64,000 bases of DNA from UBA9676 sp963741615 (GTDB lineage Bacteria > Actinomycetota > Actinomycetes > Streptosporangiales > Streptosporangiaceae). The stretch spans positions 1 to 64,000 of the forward strand of contig CAVUIU010000018.1 in assembly GCA_963741615.1 (NCBI GenBank), given 5' to 3'. The notes under the pieces are model-generated. The model was not told the origin of the DNA and did no database searches. It saw only the letters and a list, made by a program, of their open reading frames with translations. Positions 42,134 through 51,375 of the stretch are shown here, piece after piece. How positions within the stretch are numbered: position 1 is the stretch's first letter; each line of letters opens with the position of its first letter. The position numbers were made by a program, and so were the translations under genes.

Positions 42134-43290
42134 TGCGTGTTCTTGCCGCGTGCTCGCTCGGGGGCGCGGGCCATCTCCGGCCGCTGGTGCCGTTCCTCGA
42201 CCAGGCGCGGCGGAGCGGCGGGGAGACGCTGGTCGTGGGCCCTCCCGCCCTGGCGGCCATGGTCAGGGAGACGGGCCATCCTTTCCTGGCGGGTGGCGAG
42301 CCATCCGAGGCGCAGGTGCGGCCCATCCGGGAGCGGCTTCCGGTCCTGCCGCCGCATGAGGCGTCGGTGCTCGGCAACCGGGAGCTGTTCGGCCGCCTGG
42401 CGACGACGGCGATGCTGGCGGCGATGGAACGGGCGGTGCGGGACTGGCGGCCCGACGTAATACTGCGCGATCCCTGCGAGTACGCCTCGGCTGTGGTCGC
42501 AGCGCGGCTCGGCATCCCTGCCGTGCAGGTCGCGATCGGCCTGGCCGAGGTCGAGTGGGGGTCGATCGGCGTCGCCGCGCCCGCGCTGGAGGCTCACCGG
42601 GACGGGCTCGCCGATGAACTGCGCCGGTCGCCGTACCTGACGCGGTTCCCGGCCGCGCTCGATCCTTCACCCTTCCCCCGTACCCGGCGGTACCGCTGAA
42701 CCAGCGCCGCGCGCCCGGCGCGCTGCCCGCCTGGTGGGCAGGCACCGGCGCGCCCCTGGTGTACGTGAGTTTCGGCACTGTCCTGGGCCGCATGTCATTG
42801 GCCGGGGAGGTCTACCGCGCCGTGATCGACGCCGTGGCCGGGCTCGATGTGCGGGTGCTGGTGACCACCGGCCGTGGCTTCGACACATCCCGGCTGCGCG
42901 ACGTGCCCGGCAACGTGCACGTGGAAGCATGGGTTGACCAGGCCAATGTGCTGGGTGAGGCCGGGCTGGTGGTCTGCCACGGTGGGTCGGGCACCACCTA
43001 CGGCGCCCTGGCCGCCGGCGTGCCCCTCGTCGTCGTGCCGGTGTTCGCCGATCAGTTCGCCAACGCCCCCAAAGTGGCCCAGGCCGGCGCGGGCATACAG
43101 GTCCACACGGGCCAGGACTCCCAGACGCCGGCGCCCGATCAGCCGGGAAGACTCGCCGCGAATCCGCACGGCCATCGAGACGGTGCTCGCCGACGGCTCC
43201 TACCGGGAAGCCGCTCAGGCGGTTGCCGCTAACATGGCCGCGGCACCTGCGATCGGGACGCTCCTGGGACAACTGCCCAGGCATCATTGA
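42133..43290 (+). pseudogene. GT1-family (UGT-like) glycosyltransferase, two frameshifts
   Basis: Three stretches in two frames form one ~385-residue GT1 enzyme. Residues ~1-187 carry the N-terminal Rossmann domain (MRVLAACSLGGAGHLRPLVP). From ~42700 a -1 shift leads to LVYVSFGTVLGRMSL and the nucleotide-sugar motif VVCHGGSGTTYGALAAGVPL. From ~43120 a +1 shift returns to the first frame and gives RIRTAIETVLADGSYREAA. The shifts sit at TACCGCTGAACC (one C short) and GACTCCCAGACG (one C too many). GT1 enzymes glycosylate macrolides, terpenes or other small acceptors; the acceptor is unknown. The compensating indels suggest either sequence error or a slightly altered but readable gene. Confidence 0.75.
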
Positions 43291-43336
43291 CATACGTTCG
43301 CCGGATGCCGTCACCCATGACGGCGTGCATCGGGAC

Positions 43337-44725
43337 TTAGGGGGCCAGCAGGGGGCGGATCGCGGCGGCGAGTTCGCCGGGGACGTCCACCCGCAGATGC
43401 CGGCCACCGCGCACGACGTCCAGCCCCCCGGCCACCACGTCGCGCACGTCCGCCGCCGTCCCGGCGAAGATCACCGACTCCAGCACGGTAGCCGGGGAGG
43501 CGCCGGCCAGCCGCGGGGTGTCCAGCGCCACGGTCACCAGGTCGGCGATGGCCCCGGGGGCGATCTCCCCCGCCTCGGGCCAGCCCAGGCAGGCGTGCCC
43601 GGCCACGGTGGCCGCCCTGGCCAGCGCGGCGGCGCCGAAGTTGCCGCGCTGCCCGGTGATGAGCCGCTCCCCCAGCTCCACCCGGCGTGCCTCCTCCAGC
43701 AGGTCGATCACGGCGTGGCTGTCGCTGCCCAGGCTCATGGGAGAACCCGCGGAAACCAGCGCCCGGGCCGGCCCGACGCCGTCCGCCAGGTCGGCCTCGG
43801 TGGTCGGGCACATGCACAGCACGGTCCGGCTCCCGCCCAGCGCCTCGATGTCCCTTCCGGTGAGATGGGTCGCATGCACCACCGTCGAACGGGGCCCGAG
43901 CGCCCCCACCCGGTCGAGCAGGCCGCCCGGCGTGACCCCATGCGCTGCCAGGCAGGCCTGGTTCTCGGCTACCTGCTCGGACAGGTGGGCATGCAGCGGC
44001 GCCCCGTAGGCGTGCGAGCAGGCGATGACCGGGTGCATCTGGCCCGGCGGCACCGCGCGCACCGAGTGGATCGCGACCCCGAGCCGGGCGTGCGCCGCGA
44101 GCATGCCGTGCTCGTCGGCCCCGAGCGCGTGCACCCGCTGCGCCCACCTCTCGCCGTCGCCGTCGCCGAAGCGAAGCTGCGGGCCGGCCAGCGGCTCCGG
44201 TGAGCCATCATTGCCCAGCCCGCCGGACAGGTAGCAGGTGTCGATCAACGTGATCCGCACACCCGCCTGCGCCGCGGCCTCGATCAGCGCCCGCCCCATC
44301 TCGTTCGGGTCGGCGTAACGGGTGCCGCCGGGGCAGTGGTGCAGGTAGTGGAACTCGCCCACGCAGGTGATCCCGGCCAGGGCCATTTCCGCGTATACGG
44401 CCCGCGCCAGGGCCAGGTAGCTGTCCGGCTCCAGCCGCGCAGCCACCTGGTACATCTGTTCCCGCCAGGTCCAGAACGTGCCCTGCCCGGCCTGTGCGGC
44501 GCCGCGGAGTACACGGTGAAAAGCGTGGGAATGGGCATTGGCCAGGCCCGGCAGGGTGAGGCCGGGCAGGCGCACCGTGCCCGGGGGAACATCCGCGGCA
44601 CCGACGTCGGGCCGCACCGACACGAAGCGCCCGCCCGCCGCCTCGATGAGCACCCCCGGCCGCACCCCGCCAGCCGGGAGCCAGGCCAGGTCGGCATGCC
44701 ACCGCCGCACCGTGTCCCCGGTCAC
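43337..44725 (-). CDS. hutF: Formimidoylglutamate deiminase
   Basis: Deiminates N-formimidoyl-glutamate to N-formyl-glutamate and ammonia, the five-step variant of histidine degradation. A 462-residue amidohydrolase-superfamily protein: LPGLANAHSHAFHRVLRG with the HxH zinc site, FWTWREQMY, AGITCVGEFHYLHH, PLHAHLSEQVAEN, TVVHATHLTGRD and MSLGSDSHAVIDLLEEARRV. The GTG start overlaps the stop of the upstream M20 hydrolase (GTGA), so they are coupled. It is last in the enolase-adh-hutU-M20-hutF run. Its stop faces the glycosyltransferase end. Confidence 0.94.
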   Translation of the reverse strand: MTGDTVRRWHADLAWLPAGGVRPGVLIEAAGGRFVSVRPDVGAADVPPGTVRLPGLTLPGLANAHSHAFHRVLRGAAQAGQGTFWTWREQMYQVAARLEPDSYLALARAVYAEMALAGITCVGEFHYLHHCPGGTRYADPNEMGRALIEAAAQAGVRITLIDTCYLSGGLGNDGSPEPLAGPQLRFGDGDGERWAQRVHALGADEHGMLAAHARLGVAIHSVRAVPPGQMHPVIACSHAYGAPLHAHLSEQVAENQACLAAHGVTPGGLLDRVGALGPRSTVVHATHLTGRDIEALGGSRTVLCMCPTTEADLADGVGPARALVSAGSPMSLGSDSHAVIDLLEEARRVELGERLITGQRGNFGAAALARAATVAGHACLGWPEAGEIAPGAIADLVTVALDTPRLAGASPATVLESVIFAGTAADVRDVVAGGLDVVRGGRHLRVDVPGELAAAIRPLLAP

Positions 44726-46002
44726 CTGCAGGCCAGGTCTTCCAGCACGGCGGCGAGCGCCTGCACGCCGGCCGCGCAGTCGGCCGGCTCGGCGTGCTCG
44801 GCCGGCGAGTGCGACACGCCGGTGGGGTTGCGCACGAACAGCATCGCCGCCGGTAGCCGTGCCGCCAGCACGCCCGCGTCGTGGCCCGCGCCGGTCGGCA
44901 GCACCGGCGCCCGGATGCCCCGTGCCGCCAGCGAGGACGCCAGCCTCGCCCGCAGGCCCGGATCGAACCGCACGGCGGGGGTGACCGACTCGGGCTCCGC
45001 CGCCAGCTCCACTCCGTGCCCGGCCGCCGCCTCCCGCGCCGCCGCCAGCACCTCGCCGACCATCGCCCGCAGGACCTGCTCGTCCGGCCCGCGGGCGTCC
45101 AGCCAGCCGGTCACCCGCGCGCTGACCGCGTTGACCGCGCCGGGCTCGGCGATCACCCTGCCGACCGTGGCGCGCGCGCCGTGGGAGGTGGCCGCCTGCC
45201 GGGCGGCGAGCACCGCGGCGGCGAAGGGCAGCATCGGGTCACGCCGGCCGGCGAGGGTGGCCGTGCCCGCATGGTCGGGCCGCCCGGTGAAGTCGAGCCG
45301 CCAGCGCCCGTGCGGCCAGATCTGCTCGCCGATCGCGACCGCGGCATCGGTGTCCGCCAGCGCCCGTCCCTGCTCGACGTGGAGTTCGACGTAGGCGCCG
45401 ACGGCGGCGAGCAGGTCATCGTCGGGGCCGATGCCGTCGGGGTCGTGCCCGGCCGCCGCCATCGCCTCGGCCAGCGTGGTCCCCGCGGCGTCGGCCAGCC
45501 CCCGGGCCCGGCCGGGGTCGATGGCGCCGGTCAGCAGCCGGCTGCCGAGGCAGGCGATCCCGAACCGGCCGCCCTCCTCCTCACTGAACGCCGCGATCCC
45601 CAGCGGGCGGACGGGAACACAGCCCCGCTCCCGCAGCACGTCGACCGCGGCGAAAGCGGAGACAACACCGAGCGGGCCGTCGAAGGCGCCGCCGTCCGGC
45701 ACCGAGTCCAGGTGACTGCCGGTCACGACCGCCTTGGCATCGGCTGGCATGGCCCCGGCCCGGGGCGCCAGGACGCTTGACTCAGCCCCACCCGGCGGCA
45801 CAGCCCCGCCCGGAGGGTCCCACCACGCCCAGAGATTGCCGTTGCGGTCGGTGAGCGCGCGCAAGTCTCGTTCGGCCGCTGCCTGGGTGAACCAGGCCCG
45901 GCAGGCGGCGTCCTCGGGCGTCCAGGAGAAGCGCCGGTACCCGCCGGAAAGCCGGTCGCGGCCGATCGGCAGCAGCGACTCCCACAGGGCGGCGAAGCTC
46001 AT
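44722..46002 (-). CDS. M20-family amidohydrolase of allantoate/N-carbamoyl type
   Basis: 426 residues of the M20C-like zinc hydrolases (allantoate amidohydrolase, N-carbamoyl-L-amino-acid hydrolase): VTGSHLDSVPDGGAFDGPLG with the first metal His and Asp, FSEEEGGRFGIACLG, YVELHVEQGRAL, RPDHAGTATLAGRRDP and LPTGAGHDAGVLA. By position, between hutU and hutF, it probably hydrolyses the N-formyl-glutamate made by HutF (the HutG role) or a related N-acyl amino acid. That is inferred from context, not seen in the residues. Start ATG 46002; a longer frame up to 46056 passes through the hairpin. Confidence 0.88.
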   Translation of the reverse strand: MSFAALWESLLPIGRDRLSGGYRRFSWTPEDAACRAWFTQAAAERDLRALTDRNGNLWAWWDPPGGAVPPGGAESSVLAPRAGAMPADAKAVVTGSHLDSVPDGGAFDGPLGVVSAFAAVDVLRERGCVPVRPLGIAAFSEEEGGRFGIACLGSRLLTGAIDPGRARGLADAAGTTLAEAMAAAGHDPDGIGPDDDLLAAVGAYVELHVEQGRALADTDAAVAIGEQIWPHGRWRLDFTGRPDHAGTATLAGRRDPMLPFAAAVLAARQAATSHGARATVGRVIAEPGAVNAVSARVTGWLDARGPDEQVLRAMVGEVLAAAREAAAGHGVELAAEPESVTPAVRFDPGLRARLASSLAARGIRAPVLPTGAGHDAGVLAARLPAAMLFVRNPTGVSHSPAEHAEPADCAAGVQALAAVLEDLACR

Positions 46003-46017
46003 CGCGGCGCCCCGCGT

Positions 46018-46072
46018 CCATGATCGTGGGTGGTTGTATGCGCCTGACGCAGACAAGGCACCACGATCATGG
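46018..46072 (-). promoter_or_regulatory. Hairpin overlapping the hutU stop codon
   Basis: CCATGATCGTGG (46018-46029) and CCACGATCATGG (46061-46072) form a perfect 12-bp stem. Inside, TTGT/ACAA and GCG/CGC can extend the pairing. The stop of hutU lies inside the outer arm and the next gene starts 16 bp beyond. It may be a partial terminator or processing site that sets hutU above the downstream genes. No T-run. Confidence 0.6.
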
Positions 46073-47767
46073 TTCCTGGCCCGCAGCCCCGCGCATGGGG
46101 ACCCGGACCCCGCGCTCGGCCGCCACCTCGGCGGCCTCCTCGTAACCGGCGTCCACGTGCCTGATCACGCCCATGCCCGGGTCGTTGGTGAGGACCCGCT
46201 CCAGCTTCTGGGCGGCCAGCGGGGTGCCGTCGGCGACGCACACCTGCCCGGCATGGATCGAGCGCCCGATGCCCACCCCGCCACCGTGGTGGACGCTCAC
46301 CCAGGACGCGCCCGATGCGGTGTTGACCAGGGCGTTCAGGATCGGCCAGTCGGCGATCGCGTCCGAGCCGTCGGCCATCGCCTCGGTCTCCCGGTAGGGC
46401 GAGGCGACCGACCCGCAGTCGAGGTGGTCGCGGCCGATCACGATGGGCGCGGCGACCTCCCCGTTGGCCACGAGCTCGTTGAAGCGCAGGCCGGCCTGGT
46501 GCCGCTCGCCGTACCCGAGCCAGCAGATCCGGGCCGGCAGCCCCTGGAAGTGCACCTTCTCCTCGGCCATCCGGATCCACCGGGCCAGCGGCTCGTTCTG
46601 CGGGAACAGGTCGAGGATCGCGGCGTCGGTCGCGGCGATGTCGGCCGCCTCCCCCGACAGCGCCGCCCACCGGAACGGCCCCTTGCCCTCGCAGAACAGC
46701 GGCCGGATGTAGGCGGGCACGAACCCGGGGAAGGCGAACGCCCGGGTGTAGCCGGCCAGTTCGGCCTCGCCGCGGATCGAGTTGCCGTAGTCGAACACCT
46801 CGGCGCCCGCGTCGCCGAACCCGACCATGGCCTCCACGTGCGCGGCCATCGACTCCCGGGCCCGGGCGGTGAACCCGGCCGGGTCCTCGGCCCGCAGCGC
46901 CGGCATGTCCTCGAAGGACACCCCGCGCGGCAGGTAGCTGAGCGGGTCGTGGGCCGAGGTCTGGTCGGTCACCACGTTGATCGGCGCGCCCCGGGCGAGC
47001 AGCGCCGGCACCACGTCGGCGGCGTTGCCGAGCAGCCCGATCGACAGCGCCTCGCCCGCGCCGGCGGCGGCTTCGGCCCGGCGCAGCGCGTCGTCGATGT
47101 CGTCGGCCGCCACGTCGCAGTAGCCGTGCTCGATCCGGCGGGCGATCCGGGATGGGTCGCAATCCACGCAGATCGCGACCCCGCCGTTCATCGTCACCGC
47201 CAGCGGCTGCGCGCCGCCCATCCCGCCCAGCCCGGCGGTCAGCGTGATCGTGCCGGCCAGCGACCCGCCGAAGCGCTTCGCCGCGACCGCGGCGAACGTC
47301 TCGTAGGTGCCCTGCAGGATGCCCTGCGTGCCGATGTAGATCCACGACCCCGCGGTCATCTGGCCGAACATGGTCAGCCCCAGCGACTCCAGCCGCCGGA
47401 ACTCCTCCCAGGTGGCCCACTGCGGCACCAGCAGCGAGTTCGCGATCAGCACCCGCGGCGCCCACTCGTTGGTGCGCATCACGCCCACCGGCTTGCCGGA
47501 CTGCACCAGCAGCGTCTCGTCCCCGGCAAGACCCTGAAGAGACCTGACGATGGCGTCGTACGCGGCCCAGCTGCGTGCGGCGCGCCCCGACCCGCCGTAG
47601 ACGATGAGCTGATCCGGGTGTTCGGCCACCTCGGGATCGAGGTTGTTCATGAGCATCCGCATGGCTGCCTCCTGCGGCCAGCCACGGCAGGTCAGTGCGG
47701 TGCCCCGGGGGGCGCGGACCGGGCGCGGCCCGGAAGGCGGGAGCCCAGCAGTATTCGCGGCGGCCAT
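46067..47767 (-). CDS. hutU: Urocanate hydratase
   Basis: Second step of histidine degradation: urocanate plus water to imidazolone propionate, with a tightly bound NAD. 566 residues: GPRPVRAPRGTALTCRGW and MRMLMNNLDPEVAEHPDQLI at the start, YGGSGRAARSWAAYDAI, QSGKPVGVMRTNEWAPRVLI, the NAD-binding GLGGMGGAQPLAVTMNGG, YCDVAADDIDDAL and, late, GLPARICWLGYGERH. The ATG at 47767 fits because the N-terminal GPRPVRAPRG belongs to the family and GAGGAGCGCTG precedes it. hutH is not in the window. Confidence 0.97.
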   Translation of the reverse strand: MAAANTAGLPPSGPRPVRAPRGTALTCRGWPQEAAMRMLMNNLDPEVAEHPDQLIVYGGSGRAARSWAAYDAIVRSLQGLAGDETLLVQSGKPVGVMRTNEWAPRVLIANSLLVPQWATWEEFRRLESLGLTMFGQMTAGSWIYIGTQGILQGTYETFAAVAAKRFGGSLAGTITLTAGLGGMGGAQPLAVTMNGGVAICVDCDPSRIARRIEHGYCDVAADDIDDALRRAEAAAGAGEALSIGLLGNAADVVPALLARGAPINVVTDQTSAHDPLSYLPRGVSFEDMPALRAEDPAGFTARARESMAAHVEAMVGFGDAGAEVFDYGNSIRGEAELAGYTRAFAFPGFVPAYIRPLFCEGKGPFRWAALSGEAADIAATDAAILDLFPQNEPLARWIRMAEEKVHFQGLPARICWLGYGERHQAGLRFNELVANGEVAAPIVIGRDHLDCGSVASPYRETEAMADGSDAIADWPILNALVNTASGASWVSVHHGGGVGIGRSIHAGQVCVADGTPLAAQKLERVLTNDPGMGVIRHVDAGYEEAAEVAAERGVRVPMRGAAGQEP

Positions 47768-47826
47768 CAGCGCTCCTCGTCGAGTCAGCCTGCGGGCCTG
47801 GCGGGATCACCGGCCTGCGGGGTTCA

Positions 47827-49095
47827 TCATCCCCCGCCGCGCCCGCGCTCGCCGGGCGGGGTGGCGGCCAGGCCACGGTGGGTGCCATCCAGGGCGCTGG
47901 CGAGGATGGCGCGGATGTCGGCCCCGGTCGGCTGGCGCGGGGTGTTGGCCAGGACCTCATCGTCGAGCGCGTCCGCCACGATGAGATCGAGTTCCCCGGC
48001 GGTGATCCCGAAGTCGGGCATCCGGTGCGTCATCCCGACCCGGTCGCAGAGCGCGGTGACCGCGTCGATCGCCGCGGCCGCGTTCCACCCGGCGCTGCGC
48101 GCGGGGTCCCCCGCCCCGAACGCGAACGCCAGCGCGGCGAGGCGCTCCTCGCAGACGGGAAGATTGAAGCGGAGCACCTCCGGCAGCACCATGGTCAGCG
48201 CCACGCCATGGGCGATGTCGAACCGCCCGCCGAGCGCGTGGCCGATGGCATGGCAGATGCCGAGCCCGGTGCCGGCCATCCCGATGCCTGCCAGGTGGGC
48301 GGCGAGCAGCATCTGGGATCGTGCCTCACGGTCGGCACCGTCGGCGACGGCCCGCGGCAGGTGGGCCGCGATCATCCGGACGACCTGCAAGGCGATGCCG
48401 TCCGACCAGGGATTGGCGCGTCGGGACAGGCAGGATTCCAGCGCATGGGTCAGCGCGTCCATCCCGGTGGCGGCCGTCGCCCCCGGGGGCAGGCCGGCCG
48501 TGAGATCCGGGTCGAGGATCACCGCGGCCGGCAGCGAGCTGGCGTGACCCAGGTAGAACTTCCGCCGCGTCGCCGGATCGGTCACCACCCCGAACGCGTT
48601 CGTCTCCGCCCCCGTGCCCGCCGTGGTCGGCACCGCCACGATCGGCAGCGCCGGGCGGGCGAAGCCGTTGCGGTAGTCGAGGTCCCGGCCGCGCTGCTGG
48701 TTGACGGCGGCCAGCGCGATGCCCTTCGCGGCGTCGATGGGGGACCCGCCGCCCACCGCCACCACCGCCGCCCGGCCCGCCTCCGCCACCAATTCGGCCA
48801 CCACGTCGGCTCCGGCTGCCACGTCGTCGGTGCTGGGGTTGGGCCGCACCTCCGCGAACAACCTCGTCGTCATCCCCTCCGCTGCCAGCGCGTCCCGCAC
48901 CCGGGCGACCACCGGCGTGCCGGCCAGCACCGGGTCGGTGACGATAACGGCGGCGGAACATCCGGTGCCGCGCACCGCCGCGGGAAGCTCACCGGCAGTG
49001 CCCGCGCCGAAGTGTGCGGCGGGCGTGGGGCGCAGGACGAACCTCGCGCCGGTGAGTGCCGGGAGCATGGTCACCCCTGCGGGTAGCGCCGGCAT
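47827..49095 (-). CDS. Iron-containing (group III) alcohol dehydrogenase
   Basis: 422 residues. The N-terminal NAD(P) domain has the GGGSPIDAAKGIAL loop and PTTAGTGAETNAFGVV. The all-helical metal domain has MDALTHALESCLSR, then GICHAIGHALGGRFDIAHGV with the His ligands. Relatives reduce aldehydes or maleylacetate or oxidise lactaldehyde and similar alcohols; the substrate here is unknown. The ATG at 49095 is one base after the enolase-superfamily stop. It is followed 59 bp later by hutU. Joint transcription with hut genes would be unusual. Confidence 0.88.
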   Translation of the reverse strand: MPALPAGVTMLPALTGARFVLRPTPAAHFGAGTAGELPAAVRGTGCSAAVIVTDPVLAGTPVVARVRDALAAEGMTTRLFAEVRPNPSTDDVAAGADVVAELVAEAGRAAVVAVGGGSPIDAAKGIALAAVNQQRGRDLDYRNGFARPALPIVAVPTTAGTGAETNAFGVVTDPATRRKFYLGHASSLPAAVILDPDLTAGLPPGATAATGMDALTHALESCLSRRANPWSDGIALQVVRMIAAHLPRAVADGADREARSQMLLAAHLAGIGMAGTGLGICHAIGHALGGRFDIAHGVALTMVLPEVLRFNLPVCEERLAALAFAFGAGDPARSAGWNAAAAIDAVTALCDRVGMTHRMPDFGITAGELDLIVADALDDEVLANTPRQPTGADIRAILASALDGTHRGLAATPPGERGRGGG

Positions 49096-49096
49096 C

Positions 49097-50206
49097 TCAG
49101 CACCGTGCCCAGCGGCTGACGGCGGCCTCGTCGATCTCCACCCCGAGGCCGGGTCCCGGGGGCACGGCGAGGCATCCACCGGAGTCGATGAGCACCGGCT
49201 GGGACAGGAAGAAATCGCGCCGCTGCTGCGTCCACCCGGGCGGGTCGTAGGGGAACTCGACGTACGGCCCCCCGCCGACGCCGGCCACCACGTGCAGGTT
49301 CGCGACCAGGCCCAGCCCGTTGGTCCAGGTATGCGGCGTGAACCAGCGCTGCCGGAGCAGCGCGAGCTCGGCCACCGTCCGGGTGCGGAGCAGCCCGACC
49401 GACAGCACGACGTCGGGCTGGACCACGTCCAGCGCGCCCGCGTCCAGCGCGGCGAGCAGCTCGGCGGGGGTCCGGGCCATCTCACCCCCGGCCACCCTGA
49501 TCCCGGTCTGCTCCCTGAGCATGCGCATGCCATCCAGGTCGCCCTGGGGCAGTGGTTCCTCCAGCCACAGCACGCCCAGCTCGCACAGCTCGCTGGCCAG
49601 CCGCCGGACCGCGGCGGCGTCGAGCGCGGGAGAGATGTCGCCGGCCATCCGCCACCACTGGTTGAGGTCGACCATGATCTCGACGCTGTCCCCGGCTGCC
49701 GCGCGCACCGCACGGACGGCCACCAGCCCCGATGCGACGTCTGCCCGGTCGATCCGGATCTTCACCGCGCGGAAGCCTGCCGCCTGCGCCGCGAGCACCG
49801 AGTCGGCCCGCTCGCCCGGGCTTTTCAGCTCACCGAACGACGCGTATGCCGGAAGGCCCGTGCCTGCCCCGCCGAACAGGACGGACAGCGGCTGCCCGCA
49901 GGCCTTGCCGATGATGTCCCACAAGGCAGCTTCCAGCGGCCAGTAGCGCCCCGCGTGGAAGCTGATCGTCTCGATCGTCCGCACGTGGCTGGCGATCTCG
50001 CGGGGGTCGCGGCCGATGAACAGGTCCGCGAACGCATCGAAACCGTCCATGGTGTCGCCGGAGCCGAACCCCGTTATGCCCTCATCGGTCTCGACGCGGA
50101 CGAGGGTCGCGTCAAAATGGCGCCGCGGGACCGGGTCCCAGGACGCGCGGAACGGCGGGTCAAGCGGAAGCCGCATCCGGTCCAGCCGGATGGCTGTGAT
50201 CTTCAC
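49097..50206 (-). CDS. Enolase-superfamily enzyme, mandelate racemase group
   Basis: 369 residues of the mandelate racemase/muconate lactonising type, which abstract the proton next to a carboxylate. Capping domain (VKITAIRLDRMRLPLDPPF, VRVETDEGITGFGSGDT). The barrel has FRAVKIRID (K and R at the KxK position), the metal ligands Asp in IMVDLNQWW, Glu in GVLWLEEPL and Glu in VAGGEMARTP, and FTPHTWTNGLG with the His base, which points to the MR subgroup. Likely a sugar-acid or hydroxy-acid dehydratase; the substrate is not predictable. The GTG is preceded by AGGAGGCGGACCGCG. Divergent from the ABC importer. Confidence 0.88.
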   Translation of the reverse strand: MKITAIRLDRMRLPLDPPFRASWDPVPRRHFDATLVRVETDEGITGFGSGDTMDGFDAFADLFIGRDPREIASHVRTIETISFHAGRYWPLEAALWDIIGKACGQPLSVLFGGAGTGLPAYASFGELKSPGERADSVLAAQAAGFRAVKIRIDRADVASGLVAVRAVRAAAGDSVEIMVDLNQWWRMAGDISPALDAAAVRRLASELCELGVLWLEEPLPQGDLDGMRMLREQTGIRVAGGEMARTPAELLAALDAGALDVVQPDVVLSVGLLRTRTVAELALLRQRWFTPHTWTNGLGLVANLHVVAGVGGGPYVEFPYDPPGWTQQRRDFFLSQPVLIDSGGCLAVPPGPGLGVEIDEAAVSRWARC

Positions 50207-50421
50207 CGCGGTCCGCCTCCTGGGTACGGATACCCGCCAATCATGCTGCACAAGGACGATATCCGGGCGGCGCCGCCGCAGTCGGGCCGGCCACCTGTCG
50301 TCCATGCTGTGTTCGGACCGTGATCACCGGATACATTGCAGCACCAGCATCGAGAAACTACGCTGCCCCCGAGCCGGAGATTCCGAGCAGCGCAGTTCTG
50401 GCGTCGTCAGGGGGATGACGC
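50207..50421. promoter_or_regulatory. Divergent promoter region, enolase-type gene / ABC importer
   Basis: 215 bp without a gene. It holds ATGCTGCACAAGG (50243) and ATTGCAGCACC (50335), a partial inverted pair that might be an operator. The pairing is weak and I see no clear -35/-10. AGGGGGATGACGC precedes the permease ATG. Confidence 0.35.
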
Positions 50422-51375
50422 ATGGCCACGTATCTGGCGAAGCGCGTGGCGCTCGCCCTGGTCACGCTGTGGATCATCAGCCTGATTGTGTTCTTCGCCG
50501 GGCAGATTCTTCCCGGCGATCCCGGCCGGGCGATCCTGGGCAACCTGGCCGCCCAGAGCTCGGTGCAGGTCCTGGACCACCAGCTTGGCGTGGACCAGCC
50601 GCTGCTGACCCAGTACTGGACCTGGCTCACGGGGGTGCTGCACGGCAATTTCGGCGAGTCCTACCAATACCGGTCGCCGGTCGGGCCGTTCATCGGGGCG
50701 GCCCTGATCAACTCGCTCAAGCTGGCCGTGCTGGCTTTCGTCATCGTCGTGCCGCTCGGCATCCTCGGCGGGGTGTTGGCGGCACTCACGTACGGCCGGG
50801 CCACCGACCGGGTCATCTCGGTGGTCGGCCTGTCCTTCGCCACGGTGCCCGAGTTCGTGTCCGGGATCGTGGTCATCGTCATCTTCGGCGTCGCGCTGAA
50901 AGTGCTGCCGGTCTCGGCCGCGGCCGGCCCCGGCGCCTCGCCGCTGAGCCAGCTCGACCACCTGATCCTGCCCGCGATCCCGCTCATCATCATCCTGTTC
51001 GGTTACATCGCCCGGATGGCCAGGGCCGGGACCATCGAGGCCCTGAACTCCGACTATGTGCGCACCGCGACCCTGAAGGGCCTGAAACGGTCGGTGGTGA
51101 TCCGGCGGCACGTGTTGCGCAACGCGCTGCTGCCGACGATCACCGTCATCGCCACCCAGACCGGCTACCTGATCGGCGGGCTGGTCATTGTGGAAACCCT
51201 GTTCAACTACCAGGGGATCGGGAACCTCATCTACAAAGCCGCGGTGGCCAAGGATTTCAAGATGCTGGAGGCCGGCGTCCTGCTCATCGGCGTCGTGTAT
51301 CTGGTCGCCACCCTCATCGCGGACGTGCTCTCCACGTATCTCAACCCGCGGCTGCGCCTGGGGAGCTCCGAATGA
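50422..51375 (+). CDS. ABC importer permease, DppB/OppB type
   Basis: A 317-residue inner-membrane permease with six hydrophobic segments. The N-terminal YLAKRVALALVTLWIISLIV and LPGDPGRAILG are typical of DppB/OppB. The EAA loop is GYIARMARAGTIEALNSDYV followed by RTATLKGL, and VVETLFNYQGIGNLIYKA lies near the end. It moves oligopeptides, nickel complexes or opine-like solutes; the substrate is unknown. It starts the importer operon and its stop overlaps the next gene by 4 bp (ATGA). Confidence 0.93.
   Translation: MATYLAKRVALALVTLWIISLIVFFAGQILPGDPGRAILGNLAAQSSVQVLDHQLGVDQPLLTQYWTWLTGVLHGNFGESYQYRSPVGPFIGAALINSLKLAVLAFVIVVPLGILGGVLAALTYGRATDRVISVVGLSFATVPEFVSGIVVIVIFGVALKVLPVSAAAGPGASPLSQLDHLILPAIPLIIILFGYIARMARAGTIEALNSDYVRTATLKGLKRSVVIRRHVLRNALLPTITVIATQTGYLIGGLVIVETLFNYQGIGNLIYKAAVAKDFKMLEAGVLLIGVVYLVATLIADVLSTYLNPRLRLGSSE

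Noticed and set aside
47662..47767. Shorter hutU starting at ATG 47662, which has a good GGAGG
   Set aside because: The extra 35 residues contain the family-typical PRPVRAPRG sequence, and 47767 also has an SD, so the longer form is preferred.
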